Source: Cardiobacterium sp963553325 (GTDB taxonomy: Bacteria > Pseudomonadota > Gammaproteobacteria > Cardiobacteriales > Cardiobacteriaceae). From it: 15,641 nt of DNA. This document shows, piece by piece, positions 1-7,566 of this stretch (the first letter of the stretch is position 1; each line of letters opens with the position of its first letter). The notes beneath the pieces are model-generated. The model saw only the letters and a list, made by a program, of their open reading frames with translations. It was not told the origin of the DNA and did no database searches. The translations under genes were made by a program, and so were the position numbers. The DNA is taken from positions 1-15,641 of the forward strand of contig CAUVOF010000051.1 in assembly GCA_963553325.1 (NCBI GenBank), read 5' to 3'.

Positions 1-40
1 CGTTCAGCCTGTGCTTGTTGGTATGTACTTCGTAGGGTTG

Positions 41-68
41 AATTGTAAACAGCCCTAGGGCGTGTTGA
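41..68 (+). repeat. Direct-repeat copy 1 (partner at 153-181)
   Basis: AATTGTAAACAGCCCTAGGG followed by CGTGTTGA recurs at 153-181 as AATTGTCAACAGCCCCTAGG followed by GCGTGATGA. The copies differ by two substitutions and one extra C. Positions 41-60 may be the right end of another mobile element that abuts the element at 53-173, sharing its CCTAGG palindrome. What lies to the left cannot be seen. Confidence 0.6.
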
Positions 69-173
69 CAATTCGTTGTGAATGCCGTCGCTGCGCGATT
101 TTTTCACACCCCCACCCCGACCCGCCCCCGCTTCGCAGGGGCGGGGGTATTTAATTGTCAACAGCCCCTAGGG
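53..173. mobile_element. Small MITE-like element with 21-bp terminal inverted repeats
   Basis: The 121-bp stretch is bounded by inverted arms at 53-73 and 153-173. Each arm starts CCCTAGGG at its outer edge and ends TGTTGACAATT inside. Reverse-complementing one arm matches the other at 19 of 21 positions. There is no room for a transposase, so this would be a non-autonomous element or an IS remnant. The CTAG at each border could be a target duplication, as seen in some IS families, but I cannot assign a family. A GC-rich hairpin lies inside. I infer a mobile origin from structure alone. Confidence 0.55.
121..145. repeat. GC-rich hairpin inside the MITE-like element
   Basis: CCCGCCCC at 121-128 pairs perfectly with GGGGCGGG at 138-145 around a 9-nt loop. 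A T-run lies upstream (about 98-104) and an AT-rich stretch downstream (148-156), so it could act as a weak terminator in either direction. It is centred in the element bounded by 53 and 173. Confidence 0.5.
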
Positions 174-199
174 CGTGATGAGACGGGGCTGGTGCTCGT

Positions 200-236
200 T
201 ATACATACACGAACCCCGCTACCCTGTATGTAAACG
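200..236 (+). repeat. 37-bp palindromic repeat, copy A
   Basis: This matches copy B at 3116-3152 at 30 of 37 positions in the same orientation. The outer parts TACATACACGA and GTATGTAAACG are conserved and form an imperfect inverted repeat around a GC-rich centre. It lies just downstream of the DadA-like gene, and copy B lies just upstream of the transporter that begins the same unit. No T-run follows, so a simple terminator is unlikely. Possible roles are a dispersed REP-like element, a protein binding site or a recombination site. Confidence 0.6.
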
Positions 237-249
237 GACAAAATGGTTT

Positions 250-313
250 GTAGGTCGGGCATTTATGCCCGACAAATCCATTTGCAAAAGTCGGGCATAA
301 ATGCCCGACCTAC
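250..313. repeat. REP-like double hairpin (perfect 24-bp inverted repeat)
   Basis: Positions 250-273 and 290-313 are perfect reverse complements, 24 bp each, separated by 16 bp. Each half is itself palindromic, with TCGGGCAT and ATGCCCGA around two T's, so two short hairpins or one long stem can form. The arrangement resembles paired REP elements (BIMEs) in proteobacteria. The right half contains the TAG stop codon of the DadA-like gene at 310-312, so the element forms the 3' end of that transcript. It probably acts as a 3' stabiliser or weak terminator, since no clear U-tract follows on the minus strand. Confidence 0.75.
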
Positions 314-1548
314 TGCTGAGCAAAGCGGCGCAAACGATACGGCGCGAGCTCAAGCGGTGGCGTTTCGTCGAAATAGAGCGCGGCAAGGATTTCTGCGGTG
401 AGCGCCGCTTGTGTCAGGCCGAGGTGCTGGTGGCCGAAGGCGTAGAGGACGTCGCCATCGCGGTCAATCACCGGCAGGCTGTCGGCGGTGGTCGGGCGGA
501 AGCCCATCCACGGTTGTGCCGCCTCGCCATCAAGCGGGGAACTCAGCAGTTTTTCCGCCAGCGGCTTGAGGTTGTGCGCGCGTGCCATGTTCGGCGGTGC
601 TTGCAGTCCCGCGTATTCCACCGTGCCGGCAAGGCGCAGGCCGTGCTGCATCGGCGTCATGACGAAGCTGTGGTCAATGCTGGAGACGGGCAGGCGCAGG
701 CGCGCCGCTTCGCGCGGCAGCATCAGGTGGTAGCCGCGTTCGGTATCGAGCGGCACGCGCACGCCGCTGAGTTGCTGCGTCAGCGCTTTGCTGTAGGCGC
801 CGGTGCAGAGGATAAGGCGGTCGGCGTGGTAGTTCGCGCTGTTTTCTGTTTGCAGGCTGAAGCCGCTGTTTTCACGGCGGGCGACGCTGATGCGGCTGTG
901 TTCGCAGATGGTCGCGCCGCTGGCACGCAGGCGCTCGGCAAGCGAGGCGCCGAGGGTGGCAAGGTCGCTAACGTGCGCGGAATGCTGGTAGTGGATGCCG
1001 CCGTGCTGGCGGGCGAGCGCTGGTTCGAGTTCGTGCAATTCGTCGCCGCTGAGGTATTGGCAGGGAAAGCCGAGCGCCTGCAGTTTGGCGGCGTGCGCGG
1101 GCAGGCGGGCGGCGGTTTTCTTGCTACTGGCGATGTGCAAAATACCGGCGTGCTGCAAGAGCGGCGGCAGTTGCCATTGTGCCGCCAGACGTTCCCAGGC
1201 GGCGAGGCTGGCGCGGTTCAGCGCGAGCAGGGCGCGGTGGTTGTGCTGGTAGCGCGCCGGCAGCATATTGGTAAACATTTTCCAGCCCCAGGGCAGCATT
1301 TTCGGCAGGTAACGCCAGTCGATGCGCAAGGGGCCGAGCGGGTTGGCGAGCATGAGCGGCAGTTTTGCCAGGGTGGCGAGGTTGGCGACGGGGTAAATGT
1401 ATTCGCTGGCAAGATGTCCGGCATTGCCGAGCGAGGCGCCGCTAAAGAGGGTGTCGGCTTCGTGCAGGGTAACGGTCGCGCCGCGTTGGCGCAGGGCGAG
1501 GGCGGTAGTGAGGCCGATGATGCCGCCGCCGATGATGTGAGTGTGCAT
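310..1548 (-). CDS. FAD-dependent oxidoreductase, D-amino acid dehydrogenase (DadA)-like
   Basis: A 412-residue flavoprotein of the DAO superfamily. It begins with the FAD-binding GGGIIG motif at residues 7-12 and has an acidic residue (E30) where the ribose of FAD is bound. GASLGNAG at 38-45, near the FAD pyrophosphate, follows. The segment ERGYHLML and the C-terminal MGFRPTTADSLPVI (from 348) plus GHQHLGLT (372-379) are typical of the DadA group, which oxidises D-amino acids to 2-oxo acids and passes electrons to the respiratory chain. D-hydroxyproline dehydrogenase or a related amine oxidase cannot be excluded, so I give no symbol. It lies 78 bp downstream of the anion transporter on the same strand and is probably cotranscribed. 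The ATG at 1548 lacks a strong ribosome binding site. The stop codon sits inside a REP-like repeat. Confidence 0.85.
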   Translation of the reverse strand: MHTHIIGGGIIGLTTALALRQRGATVTLHEADTLFSGASLGNAGHLASEYIYPVANLATLAKLPLMLANPLGPLRIDWRYLPKMLPWGWKMFTNMLPARYQHNHRALLALNRASLAAWERLAAQWQLPPLLQHAGILHIASSKKTAARLPAHAAKLQALGFPCQYLSGDELHELEPALARQHGGIHYQHSAHVSDLATLGASLAERLRASGATICEHSRISVARRENSGFSLQTENSANYHADRLILCTGAYSKALTQQLSGVRVPLDTERGYHLMLPREAARLRLPVSSIDHSFVMTPMQHGLRLAGTVEYAGLQAPPNMARAHNLKPLAEKLLSSPLDGEAAQPWMGFRPTTADSLPVIDRDGDVLYAFGHQHLGLTQAALTAEILAALYFDETPPLELAPYRLRRFAQQ

Positions 1549-1576
1549 GGTGTTACGGGTTGAGGGGCGAGAGTTG

Positions 1577-1608
1577 CGCCAGGCGGAAGCCTTTGCCCCC
1601 GCTTGGCG
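1577..1608 (-). promoter_or_regulatory. Intercistronic stem-loop between transporter and oxidoreductase genes
   Basis: CGCCAGGCGG at 1577-1586 pairs with CCGCTTGGCG at 1599-1608 (9 of 10). It lies between the transporter stop (1627) and the oxidoreductase start (1548). No U-tract follows on the minus strand, so it looks more like an RNA processing or stability hairpin within one transcript than a terminator. Confidence 0.35.
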
Positions 1609-1626
1609 TGGTGGCGGACGGCGGCG

Positions 1627-3021
1627 TTATCCCGCCATGCCGCGCGTGGTCAGCAGTACCCAAAAGATGATGAGCGCTGGGCCGATGAGGCCAACGCTGA
1701 TGCCGCCCAAGCGGAATTCGGCTTGCTTGAGCAGGCCGGTGCTGTAGGCGATGGCGTTTGGCGGGGTGGAAACCGGCAAAAACAGCGCGCAGGAAGCGGA
1801 GAGGCCGATAATCAGTGGCAGTTCCAGCGGGTTGTGGTTGCCGATGAGCGCCACCGAGGAAAGGGCAACCGGGATGATGATGGCGGTCGCGGCGGTGTTA
1901 CTCATGAAGTTGGAGAGGGTTACGGTAATCAGCGCAAAGAGGACGATGAGCAGGGCGTAGTTAATCTGCACATGTTGCAGTTTCTCGACGTAGTAGGCGG
2001 CGAGGTGCTGCTCTTCAATGGCAAGACCAAGCGCGAGGCCGCCGGCGACCAGCATCAGCGTGTCCCACGGCAGGGCGCGCACGTCTTTGCCGGTGAGGAT
2101 GCCGGTCAGCGTCAGCCCGGCGATGGGAATGCCGGAGACGGCGGCGGTCGGGATGCCAAAGAGTTTTTTGCCGGCAATCCAGAAAAACAGGGTGAGGACG
2201 AGGATGACCATCATGATGTGTTCTTGCAGACGGCTGACGGCGGGTGCGTCCTGCGATGCGTGCAAAAAGCTGGTGTCGAGCGGGTCGCTGCCGATTTTGT
2301 AGGCGCTGGTGAGGATGCGCCAGAAAACGAGGGTGAGGACGATGGCAAGCGGCATGCCGACAATCATCCAGTCAAGGAAGCTGATATGAATGCCCTGCTT
2401 GGCGAGCGCGCCGACGGTGATGGCATTGGGCGGCGAGCCGATGACCGTGCCCATGCCGCCGATAGAAGCCGCGGCGGGGATGCCGAGCAAGAGCGCGCGC
2501 GAGAAATTGCCCTTGCTGTTGCTATAAAGCGGCGCGGCGGTGGCAATCATCATCGCGGTGGTGGCGGTGTTGCTCATCAGCATCGAGATGATGGCGGTGG
2601 TGAGCATCAGGCCGAGGAGAATGTAGCGCGCTTGCCGCCCGAAAAAGGGCAGCAATTTTTGCAGTAGCTTGTAATCGAGGCGGGTTTTCTGCATCCCTTC
2701 GGCGAGGAAAAAGCCGCCGAGGAAGAGGATGATGATGCCGTCCGACCAGGTTTTGACGTACTGGCCGACGTCAATGCCCTCTTCCTTGCCAAGGGCAAAA
2801 ACGAGAAAACCGACGATAAAGATGCTGACGGCAAAAGGTGGCGCCGCCTCGGTTATCCACAGTTGGATGGCGAAGAAAAGGAGAAAGAGGGTGCAGTATT
2901 GCGCGTAGCTGAAGCCTTGTCCTGCGACCAGCCAGGTGAGGACGAGGGAGATGACGAACGCCAGCGCCGCTTGCAGGATTTTTTTGCGGCTTTCGCGCGA
3001 GAGGGCGGGGGGAGCGTGCAT
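1627..3021 (-). CDS. DASS/SLC13-family anion (dicarboxylate) symporter
   Basis: A 464-residue inner-membrane carrier with about eleven or twelve hydrophobic segments. The DASS family takes up di- and tricarboxylates or sulfate, usually with Na+. The two SNT substrate and sodium motifs are present: SNTATTA at 150-156 and SNTAATA at 374-380. Each is followed by its proline element, SPPNA at 196-200 and the family signature LPVSTPPNA at 415-423. The length is typical. I chose the ATG at 3021 because GAGGT lies a few bases upstream and the family N-terminus begins there. The frame stays open to 3195, but the added residues have no family character and would overlap the end of smc. A DadA-like oxidoreductase follows 78 bp downstream, suggesting that uptake and oxidation are linked. 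The exact substrate cannot be read from sequence. Confidence 0.9.
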   Translation of the reverse strand: MHAPPALSRESRKKILQAALAFVISLVLTWLVAGQGFSYAQYCTLFLLFFAIQLWITEAAPPFAVSIFIVGFLVFALGKEEGIDVGQYVKTWSDGIIILFLGGFFLAEGMQKTRLDYKLLQKLLPFFGRQARYILLGLMLTTAIISMLMSNTATTAMMIATAAPLYSNSKGNFSRALLLGIPAAASIGGMGTVIGSPPNAITVGALAKQGIHISFLDWMIVGMPLAIVLTLVFWRILTSAYKIGSDPLDTSFLHASQDAPAVSRLQEHIMMVILVLTLFFWIAGKKLFGIPTAAVSGIPIAGLTLTGILTGKDVRALPWDTLMLVAGGLALGLAIEEQHLAAYYVEKLQHVQINYALLIVLFALITVTLSNFMSNTAATAIIIPVALSSVALIGNHNPLELPLIIGLSASCALFLPVSTPPNAIAYSTGLLKQAEFRLGGISVGLIGPALIIFWVLLTTRGMAG

Positions 3022-3056
3022 GATGATTACCTCGGTGTTGTTGTGGGTTTGCGTTG

Positions 3057-3095
3057 CAAGCGCTGTGGATATTTTCGGATTTTTGTGAGCGCTTG
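3057..3095. promoter_or_regulatory. Inverted repeat CAAGCGCT...AGCGCTTG upstream of the transporter
   Basis: CAAGCGCT at 3057-3064 and AGCGCTTG at 3088-3095 are perfect inverted copies 23 bp apart, within 75 bp upstream of the transporter ATG. This could be an operator or a leader-RNA stem. No local regulator gene is adjacent to support either role. Confidence 0.3.
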
Positions 3096-3099
3096 TCAT

Positions 3100-3111
3100 G
3101 TGCTGCAGCAC
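3100..3111. promoter_or_regulatory. Perfect 12-bp palindrome GTGCTGCAGCAC
   Basis: A perfect dyad located about 80 bp upstream of the transporter start and next to the 37-bp repeat copy B. Its position suits an operator for the transporter-oxidoreductase unit. The role is inferred from symmetry and position only. Confidence 0.3.
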
Positions 3112-3115
3112 GCGA

Positions 3116-3152
3116 TTTACATACACGATTCCCGCTTTCGCGTATGTAAACG
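3116..3152 (+). repeat. 37-bp palindromic repeat, copy B
   Basis: TTTACATACACG at 3116-3127 and CGCGTATGTAAA at 3139-3150 form an 11-of-12 inverted repeat around an 11-nt spacer. The whole 37 bp match copy A (200-236) at 30 positions. It lies between the end of smc (3185) and the transporter start (3021). Copies A and B are direct repeats bracketing the transporter-oxidoreductase pair. Confidence 0.6.
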
Positions 3153-3184
3153 AGGTATCAATCCACATTCCCGCTTCTACTGAC

Positions 3185-6100
3185 TCAATCACCAAACTGC
3201 ACCGCGACCAGGCGCGAGACGCCGGGTTCGCTCATGGTGACGCCAATGAGGTGGTCGCAGGTTTGCATGGTGCGTTTGCGGTGGGTGATGACGATGAATT
3301 GTGTCTGCCCTGCCATTTCCCGCAATAGCGCGCTAAGGCGGCCGACGTTGGCATCATCGAGCGGCGCATCGACTTCGTCCAAGAGGCAAAACGGCGCCGG
3401 GTTTAGGCGGAATAGGGCGAAGACGAGGGCAAGCGCGGTCAGCGCTTTTTCGCCGCCAGAGAGAACGCTCAAGTTCTTCACTTTTTTCCCCGGCGGGCGC
3501 ACGGCGATGGTGATGCCGGCGTCCAATATGTCGCCTGCTGTCCAGGCGAGTTCCGCTTCGCCGCCCCGGAAGAGCAGCGGGAAGAGGCTGGCGAAGTGGA
3601 GATTGACCACGTCCAGCGTTTCTGTGAGGCGGCTGCGCGTTTCTTGGTCGAGTTTGGCAATGGCTTCTTCGAGCAGTTCGAGGGTTTGGCGCAGGTCGCG
3701 GCATTGTTCGTCGAGGTGCTGGTATTCGGCGACGGCGCTGTCGTAGTCGGCAATGGCAGCGAGGTTGACCGCGCCCAGCGCTTCCATGCGCTGTTTGTAT
3801 GCGCGGATGTCGGCGGTAAGCGCCGCCTCGTCCGGCGGGTTGTCGTCGTCAATGGCAAGCGGTTCGCGCCCTTCGCTGAGGAGTTCGGCGGTGATGCGCT
3901 GCAACTGCTGCTGGATTTGCGCGAGGTTTTCTTGGTGGTGGTTAAGGCGCGCTTCGGCAAGGGCGCGCTGGTGCTGGCGTTCGCGCAGCGCTTCTTGTTC
4001 GCGGTGCAGGTGGTGCGCCTGTTCTTCAACCGCACGCGCCGCCTGCGCCCGCCGCTGTTCGTATTGTTGGTGTTCTTCTTCGCGCGTTTCGTGGCTTAAG
4101 TGTTTTTCTTCGAGCTCAAGGGCGAGGGTTTCGCTTTGTTCTTGTAGGGCGGCGAGGGTTTCTTCCGCTTCAAGGCGTTCGGCTTCGAGGCGCTGCGCCT
4201 GTTTGTCGCCGACAACGAGGTGGGCGCGGTGCTGCTCAAGTGCCGTTTCGCTGGCGCGCTGTGCGTTTTGTTGTTGTTGCCAGGCGGCGTCTGCCTGTTG
4301 GTAGGCGTCGTGCGCGGCGCGGAAGGCGCTTTCCAGCGCGGCAACCGGCGGCAAGGCGGCAAGGGCGGCGGCGGCCTGTGTTGCTTCTTCTTGTGCCTGT
4401 TGTTGTTGGCGGCGGGCGGCGGCGATGTCTTCGGCAAGTGCTTCGGCGGCGCGCTGTTGTTGTGCGCGCAGTTGCGCGCGGTACGCGGTTTGTTGCGCAA
4501 GCAGGGCGAGGCGGTGCGCGAGTTCGCGTTGTTGTTGTGCGCTTTGTTGTTGTTGGCGGCGGGTCGCCTCGTCTGCTTCGCGCGCGCGGGCGAGGTTATC
4601 GGCGGCAGTTTCGAGGGCGGTTTCGAGGGTTTGTAGCGCGATTTCGCTTTCTTGTAATTCGGCTTCGAGGTCGTGGATTTGTTGTTGTCGCGCCAGTTGG
4701 TCGTCGCCGCTTGCCGCTGGTTGCACGCTGTTGTCGCTGATGACGCTGCCGTCGAGGGTGAGGTACTGCACGCCGGGGGCGAGTTGCTCGCGCTGGATGG
4801 CGGCGTCGTGCGCGGCGAGCGGTTGTAGCGCGCCGAGCCAGGGATGCAGGTCGGCGTCGCTTTCGATGTGCGCCTGCCAGGCGGCGGGAACGTTGCCGCG
4901 TGCCAGTTGCGGCGCGCCGTGCGCCAGCGCGCTCTGCCAGTATTCGGCGCCGAGGGCGGCGTGCAGGCGCTCGCCGAGGTAGCGGCCGATGGCGCTTTGC
5001 CAGGCGGCGGCAACGTGCAGGTGGTCGAGCAGTTGCGGCGCGCTCGCGAGTTCGGGCGCTTGTGCCGGTGGCGCGGGCTGTAGTTTGTGCAGGGTGGCGA
5101 GTGCCGCCTGCTGTTCGGCAGCGCGGGTTTGCGCAGCGCGGGTTTGCGCTTGTAACTGTTCGTGTTGTTGTTGCGCGGCGGCGAGGTCGGCGGCGTGCTG
5201 CGCTTGCGCGTCTTCGAGGGCAAGCAGGGTTTCGGCGAGGGTGTCGTGTTGTGCTTGCAGGGTTTCTTGTTCGAGTTCGTCGTCGCTTTCTTCTGCGGGG
5301 GCGGCGCTCGCTGCCAAGCGCTGTTCGAGGCGGGCGAGTTGTTGTTGCGCTTCTGTCAGGCGGTGCGTGGCGCTGTAGTGGTGGTTTTCGGCGTGGTGGC
5401 GGCGTTCGCGCTGCGCGTCGAGTTGGTGCCGCTGTTCGTCGGCGGCAGTGCGTGCGGTTTCGGCGGCAAGGCGGGCGGCGTCAAGCGCCGGTGCGCTTTC
5501 GGCGAGTTCGGCTTGCAGGCGGGCGATTTCTGTTTGGTGGTGTTGTGCCTGCTCGCGGTCTTCGCGCTGTTGTTGTTGCAGGCGGGCGATGCGCGTTTGT
5601 TGGTCGCGCGCGTTTTGTGCGAGGTGCTGCTGCTGTTGGCGGCCGCTTTCGAGTTCGCGCCGCAATTGCGCGAGGCGGGCGGCGCTTTGTAAGGCTTCGT
5701 TTTCGGCGATGTGGTGCGTGGTCTGCGCGGCGGCGAGTTTTTCTTCCAGCGCGGCGATTTGTGCTTCGTCGATGCCGCTGTCGGCGAAGAGGTCGTTCAG
5801 CGCGGCGCGGTCGCGGCTGTATTGTTCTTGCGCGGCGGCGTATTGGCGGTGCAGTTGGTGGTATTGCCAGCTTTGTAGTTGGTGGCTGGCGGCGTCGGCT
5901 TGTGCCTGCAAGGCGCGCCAGAGTTTGGCGGTCTCGGCTTCTTGCGCGAGTTTGTCGCGCTGTTTGCCGAGTTGTTGCAGGCGGTCGTCGTGGCGGACGA
6001 GGTGGTCGCGTACCTCGCTCATGCGCGCCTCGCTTTCTTTGCGCCGCGTTTTGTAGAGGGCGATGCCCGCCGCTTCTTCGATGAAGCCGCGCAGTTCTTC

Positions 6101-6571
6101 CGGCTTGGCTTCGATGATGCGGCTAATCATGCCCTGCTCGATGACCGCGTAGCTGCGCGCGCCAACGCCGCTGCCTTGCAGCAGTTCGACGATGTCGCGG
6201 CGGCGCACGCGCTTGCCGTTGATGCTGTATTGCGATTGGCCGTCGCTTTGTACTTTGCGCGCAATGGTGAGTTCGGCGTATGCGGCAAAGGCACCGCCCG
6301 CCTTGCCGTCGCTGTTGTCAAAGTGCAGGGTAACGCTTGCCTGCGCGCCGGCGCGGCGGTTTTTCGAGCCGGCGAAGATGACGTCGGTCATTGCCTGACC
6401 GCGCAGTTGTTTGGCGGCGGTTTCGCCCAGCACCCAGCGCACGGCGTCGATGATGTTGGATTTGCCGCAGCCGTTCGGGCCGATGATGCCGGTCAGCGGC
6501 GCATCGACGGGGAAGGTGGTGTTGTCGGCAAAGGATTTGAAGCCGGCGAGGCGGATGGCGGTGAGGTGCAT
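3185..6571 (-). CDS. smc: Chromosome segregation protein SMC
   Basis: A 1128-residue SMC ATPase, within the usual size for bacterial SMC. It forms a homodimer that, with ScpA and ScpB, extrudes and organises DNA loops for chromosome segregation. The N-terminal ATPase half carries Walker A GPNGCGKSN at about 32-40. A long Gln/Ala-rich coiled coil runs to about 490. The hinge, about 495-620, includes the IGRYLGERL region. The returning coiled coil leads to the C-terminal ATPase half, with signature LSGGEKALTA from 1037 and Walker B FCLLDEVDAP from 1061. The N-terminus resembles gammaproteobacterial rather than neisserial SMC. The ATG at 6571 fits the family start, but the Shine-Dalgarno is weak. 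A TACAAT at 6610-6605 could be a -10 element. scpA and scpB are not in this window. The Gln-rich coiled coil explains the long open frames on the opposite strand. Confidence 0.97.
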   Translation of the reverse strand: MHLTAIRLAGFKSFADNTTFPVDAPLTGIIGPNGCGKSNIIDAVRWVLGETAAKQLRGQAMTDVIFAGSKNRRAGAQASVTLHFDNSDGKAGGAFAAYAELTIARKVQSDGQSQYSINGKRVRRRDIVELLQGSGVGARSYAVIEQGMISRIIEAKPEELRGFIEEAAGIALYKTRRKESEARMSEVRDHLVRHDDRLQQLGKQRDKLAQEAETAKLWRALQAQADAASHQLQSWQYHQLHRQYAAAQEQYSRDRAALNDLFADSGIDEAQIAALEEKLAAAQTTHHIAENEALQSAARLAQLRRELESGRQQQQHLAQNARDQQTRIARLQQQQREDREQAQHHQTEIARLQAELAESAPALDAARLAAETARTAADEQRHQLDAQRERRHHAENHHYSATHRLTEAQQQLARLEQRLAASAAPAEESDDELEQETLQAQHDTLAETLLALEDAQAQHAADLAAAQQQHEQLQAQTRAAQTRAAEQQAALATLHKLQPAPPAQAPELASAPQLLDHLHVAAAWQSAIGRYLGERLHAALGAEYWQSALAHGAPQLARGNVPAAWQAHIESDADLHPWLGALQPLAAHDAAIQREQLAPGVQYLTLDGSVISDNSVQPAASGDDQLARQQQIHDLEAELQESEIALQTLETALETAADNLARAREADEATRRQQQQSAQQQRELAHRLALLAQQTAYRAQLRAQQQRAAEALAEDIAAARRQQQQAQEEATQAAAALAALPPVAALESAFRAAHDAYQQADAAWQQQQNAQRASETALEQHRAHLVVGDKQAQRLEAERLEAEETLAALQEQSETLALELEEKHLSHETREEEHQQYEQRRAQAARAVEEQAHHLHREQEALRERQHQRALAEARLNHHQENLAQIQQQLQRITAELLSEGREPLAIDDDNPPDEAALTADIRAYKQRMEALGAVNLAAIADYDSAVAEYQHLDEQCRDLRQTLELLEEAIAKLDQETRSRLTETLDVVNLHFASLFPLLFRGGEAELAWTAGDILDAGITIAVRPPGKKVKNLSVLSGGEKALTALALVFALFRLNPAPFCLLDEVDAPLDDANVGRLSALLREMAGQTQFIVITHRKRTMQTCDHLIGVTMSEPGVSRLVAVQFGD

Positions 6572-6632
6572 GGTTTTTGTATGTGGGCGCTGCGAGAGGC
6601 GCGCATTGTAAGCTTTTTACTGCGTTGAACGT

Positions 6633-6653
6633 GCAGGCGCGGCGCCCGCCTGC
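6633..6653 (-). terminator. Possible metR terminator hairpin
   Basis: GCAGGCG at 6633-6639 and CGCCTGC at 6647-6653 form a 7-bp GC stem with a 7-nt loop, shortly after the metR stop at 6672 and before smc. There is no U-tract, so read-through into smc is plausible. Confidence 0.35.
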
Positions 6654-6671
6654 TTCGCGTGCAGCAGCGCT

Positions 6672-7553
6672 TCAGCGCACTTGTTTGGCGGTCTCGATAA
6701 ACCCTTCGATGTAATCGACGCCGCGTTCGTCTTCGCGCAGGCCGAGGTGGATGTGTTTGTAGATGCCGTCGCCGAGGCGCAGGCAGGCAAGCGGCAGTCC
6801 GCCTGCCTGTTCGCGGATGAGCCAATGCGGCAAGGCGGTTACGCCGCGGTTCGCCGCCACCATTTGCAGCAGGATTTCCGTGGTTTCCAGGGTGCGGTGC
6901 GCGGCGACGTTGCGTTCGGCGGGCAGTAAAAATTGCTGGTAGATATCAAGGCGTTCGACCGGCACAGGGTAGGTGAGCAGGGTTTCGTGCGCCAGATCTT
7001 CCGGTTGCACGCTGTCTTTGGCGGCCAGCGGATGATCGCGCGCCACCACCAGCACTTGTTCGTAGGGGAAAACGGGCAGGAAACGCAAGCCGTCGCCCTG
7101 CACTGGGTCGGGGGTGATGAGCACATCGACTTCGTGCGCGAGCAGCGCGGCGGCGCCTTTGAACTGGAATTGTTGTTTGACGTCAACATCGACGCGCGGC
7201 CAGGCGGCCAGGAAGGGCGCGACCACTTTCAGTAGCCACTGGTAGCAAGGGTGGCATTCCATGCCAATGCGCAAAAGCCCGCTCTGTCCGCGCGCGTAGT
7301 AGCCAAGCTGTTCTTCCAGGTGGTCAAACTGCGGCAGCACGTTTTGCGCGAAGCGGTGCAGGCGTTCGCCCGCTTGCGTCAGGCGCAGGTTGCGTCCTTC
7401 TTTGTGCCACAGCGGCGCACCCAGTTGTTCTTCCAGTTTTTTGATGGTGTGGCTTAGTGCCGATTGCGAGAGGTAGAGGGTTTCGGCGGCTTTGGTGAGG
7501 GTGCCGTGTTCGACCACGGCGCGGATGATGTTCAGGTGGTGGCGTTCGAGCAT
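6672..7553 (-). CDS. metR: LysR-type regulator MetR
   Basis: A 293-residue LysR-type transcriptional regulator. The N-terminal winged helix-turn-helix spans about 3-62, with the core GTLTKAAETLYLSQSALSH at about 18-36. The effector domain starts with GLLRIGMECHPCYQWL (92-107), closely like the ECHSCIQWL stretch of enterobacterial MetR. Other MetR-like stretches are DHPLAAK, the TYPV region and ALPHWLI. MetR activates metE and related genes, with homocysteine as coactivator. Divergence from metE, 101 bp away, strongly supports the call. The ATG at 7553 gives a family-like N-terminus but has no clear Shine-Dalgarno. Autoregulation through the shared intergenic region is likely. The downstream gene smc is on the same strand about 100 bp away and is probably separate. 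Confidence 0.93.
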   Translation of the reverse strand: MLERHHLNIIRAVVEHGTLTKAAETLYLSQSALSHTIKKLEEQLGAPLWHKEGRNLRLTQAGERLHRFAQNVLPQFDHLEEQLGYYARGQSGLLRIGMECHPCYQWLLKVVAPFLAAWPRVDVDVKQQFQFKGAAALLAHEVDVLITPDPVQGDGLRFLPVFPYEQVLVVARDHPLAAKDSVQPEDLAHETLLTYPVPVERLDIYQQFLLPAERNVAAHRTLETTEILLQMVAANRGVTALPHWLIREQAGGLPLACLRLGDGIYKHIHLGLREDERGVDYIEGFIETAKQVR

Positions 7554-7566
7554 TTTTATGAGCAGT

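Noticed and set aside
301..1563. 420-codon open frame on the plus strand opposite the DadA-like gene
   Set aside because: Its translation is a low-complexity shadow of a clear flavoprotein on the minus strand, with no recognisable domain.
1603..2667. 354-codon open frame on the plus strand opposite the transporter gene
   Set aside because: The product is Gly/Asp/Glu-rich without a family match; the minus strand codes an intact DASS carrier.
3022..3195. Upstream extension of the transporter reading frame
   Set aside because: It would overlap smc and run through the 37-bp repeat; the GAGGT-preceded ATG at 3021 fits the family.
4900..6084. Long Arg/Ala/Val-rich open frame opposite smc, and several shorter ones there
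   Set aside because: They arise from the CAG/CAA/GCG-rich coiled-coil codons of smc on the other strand and have no start signals.
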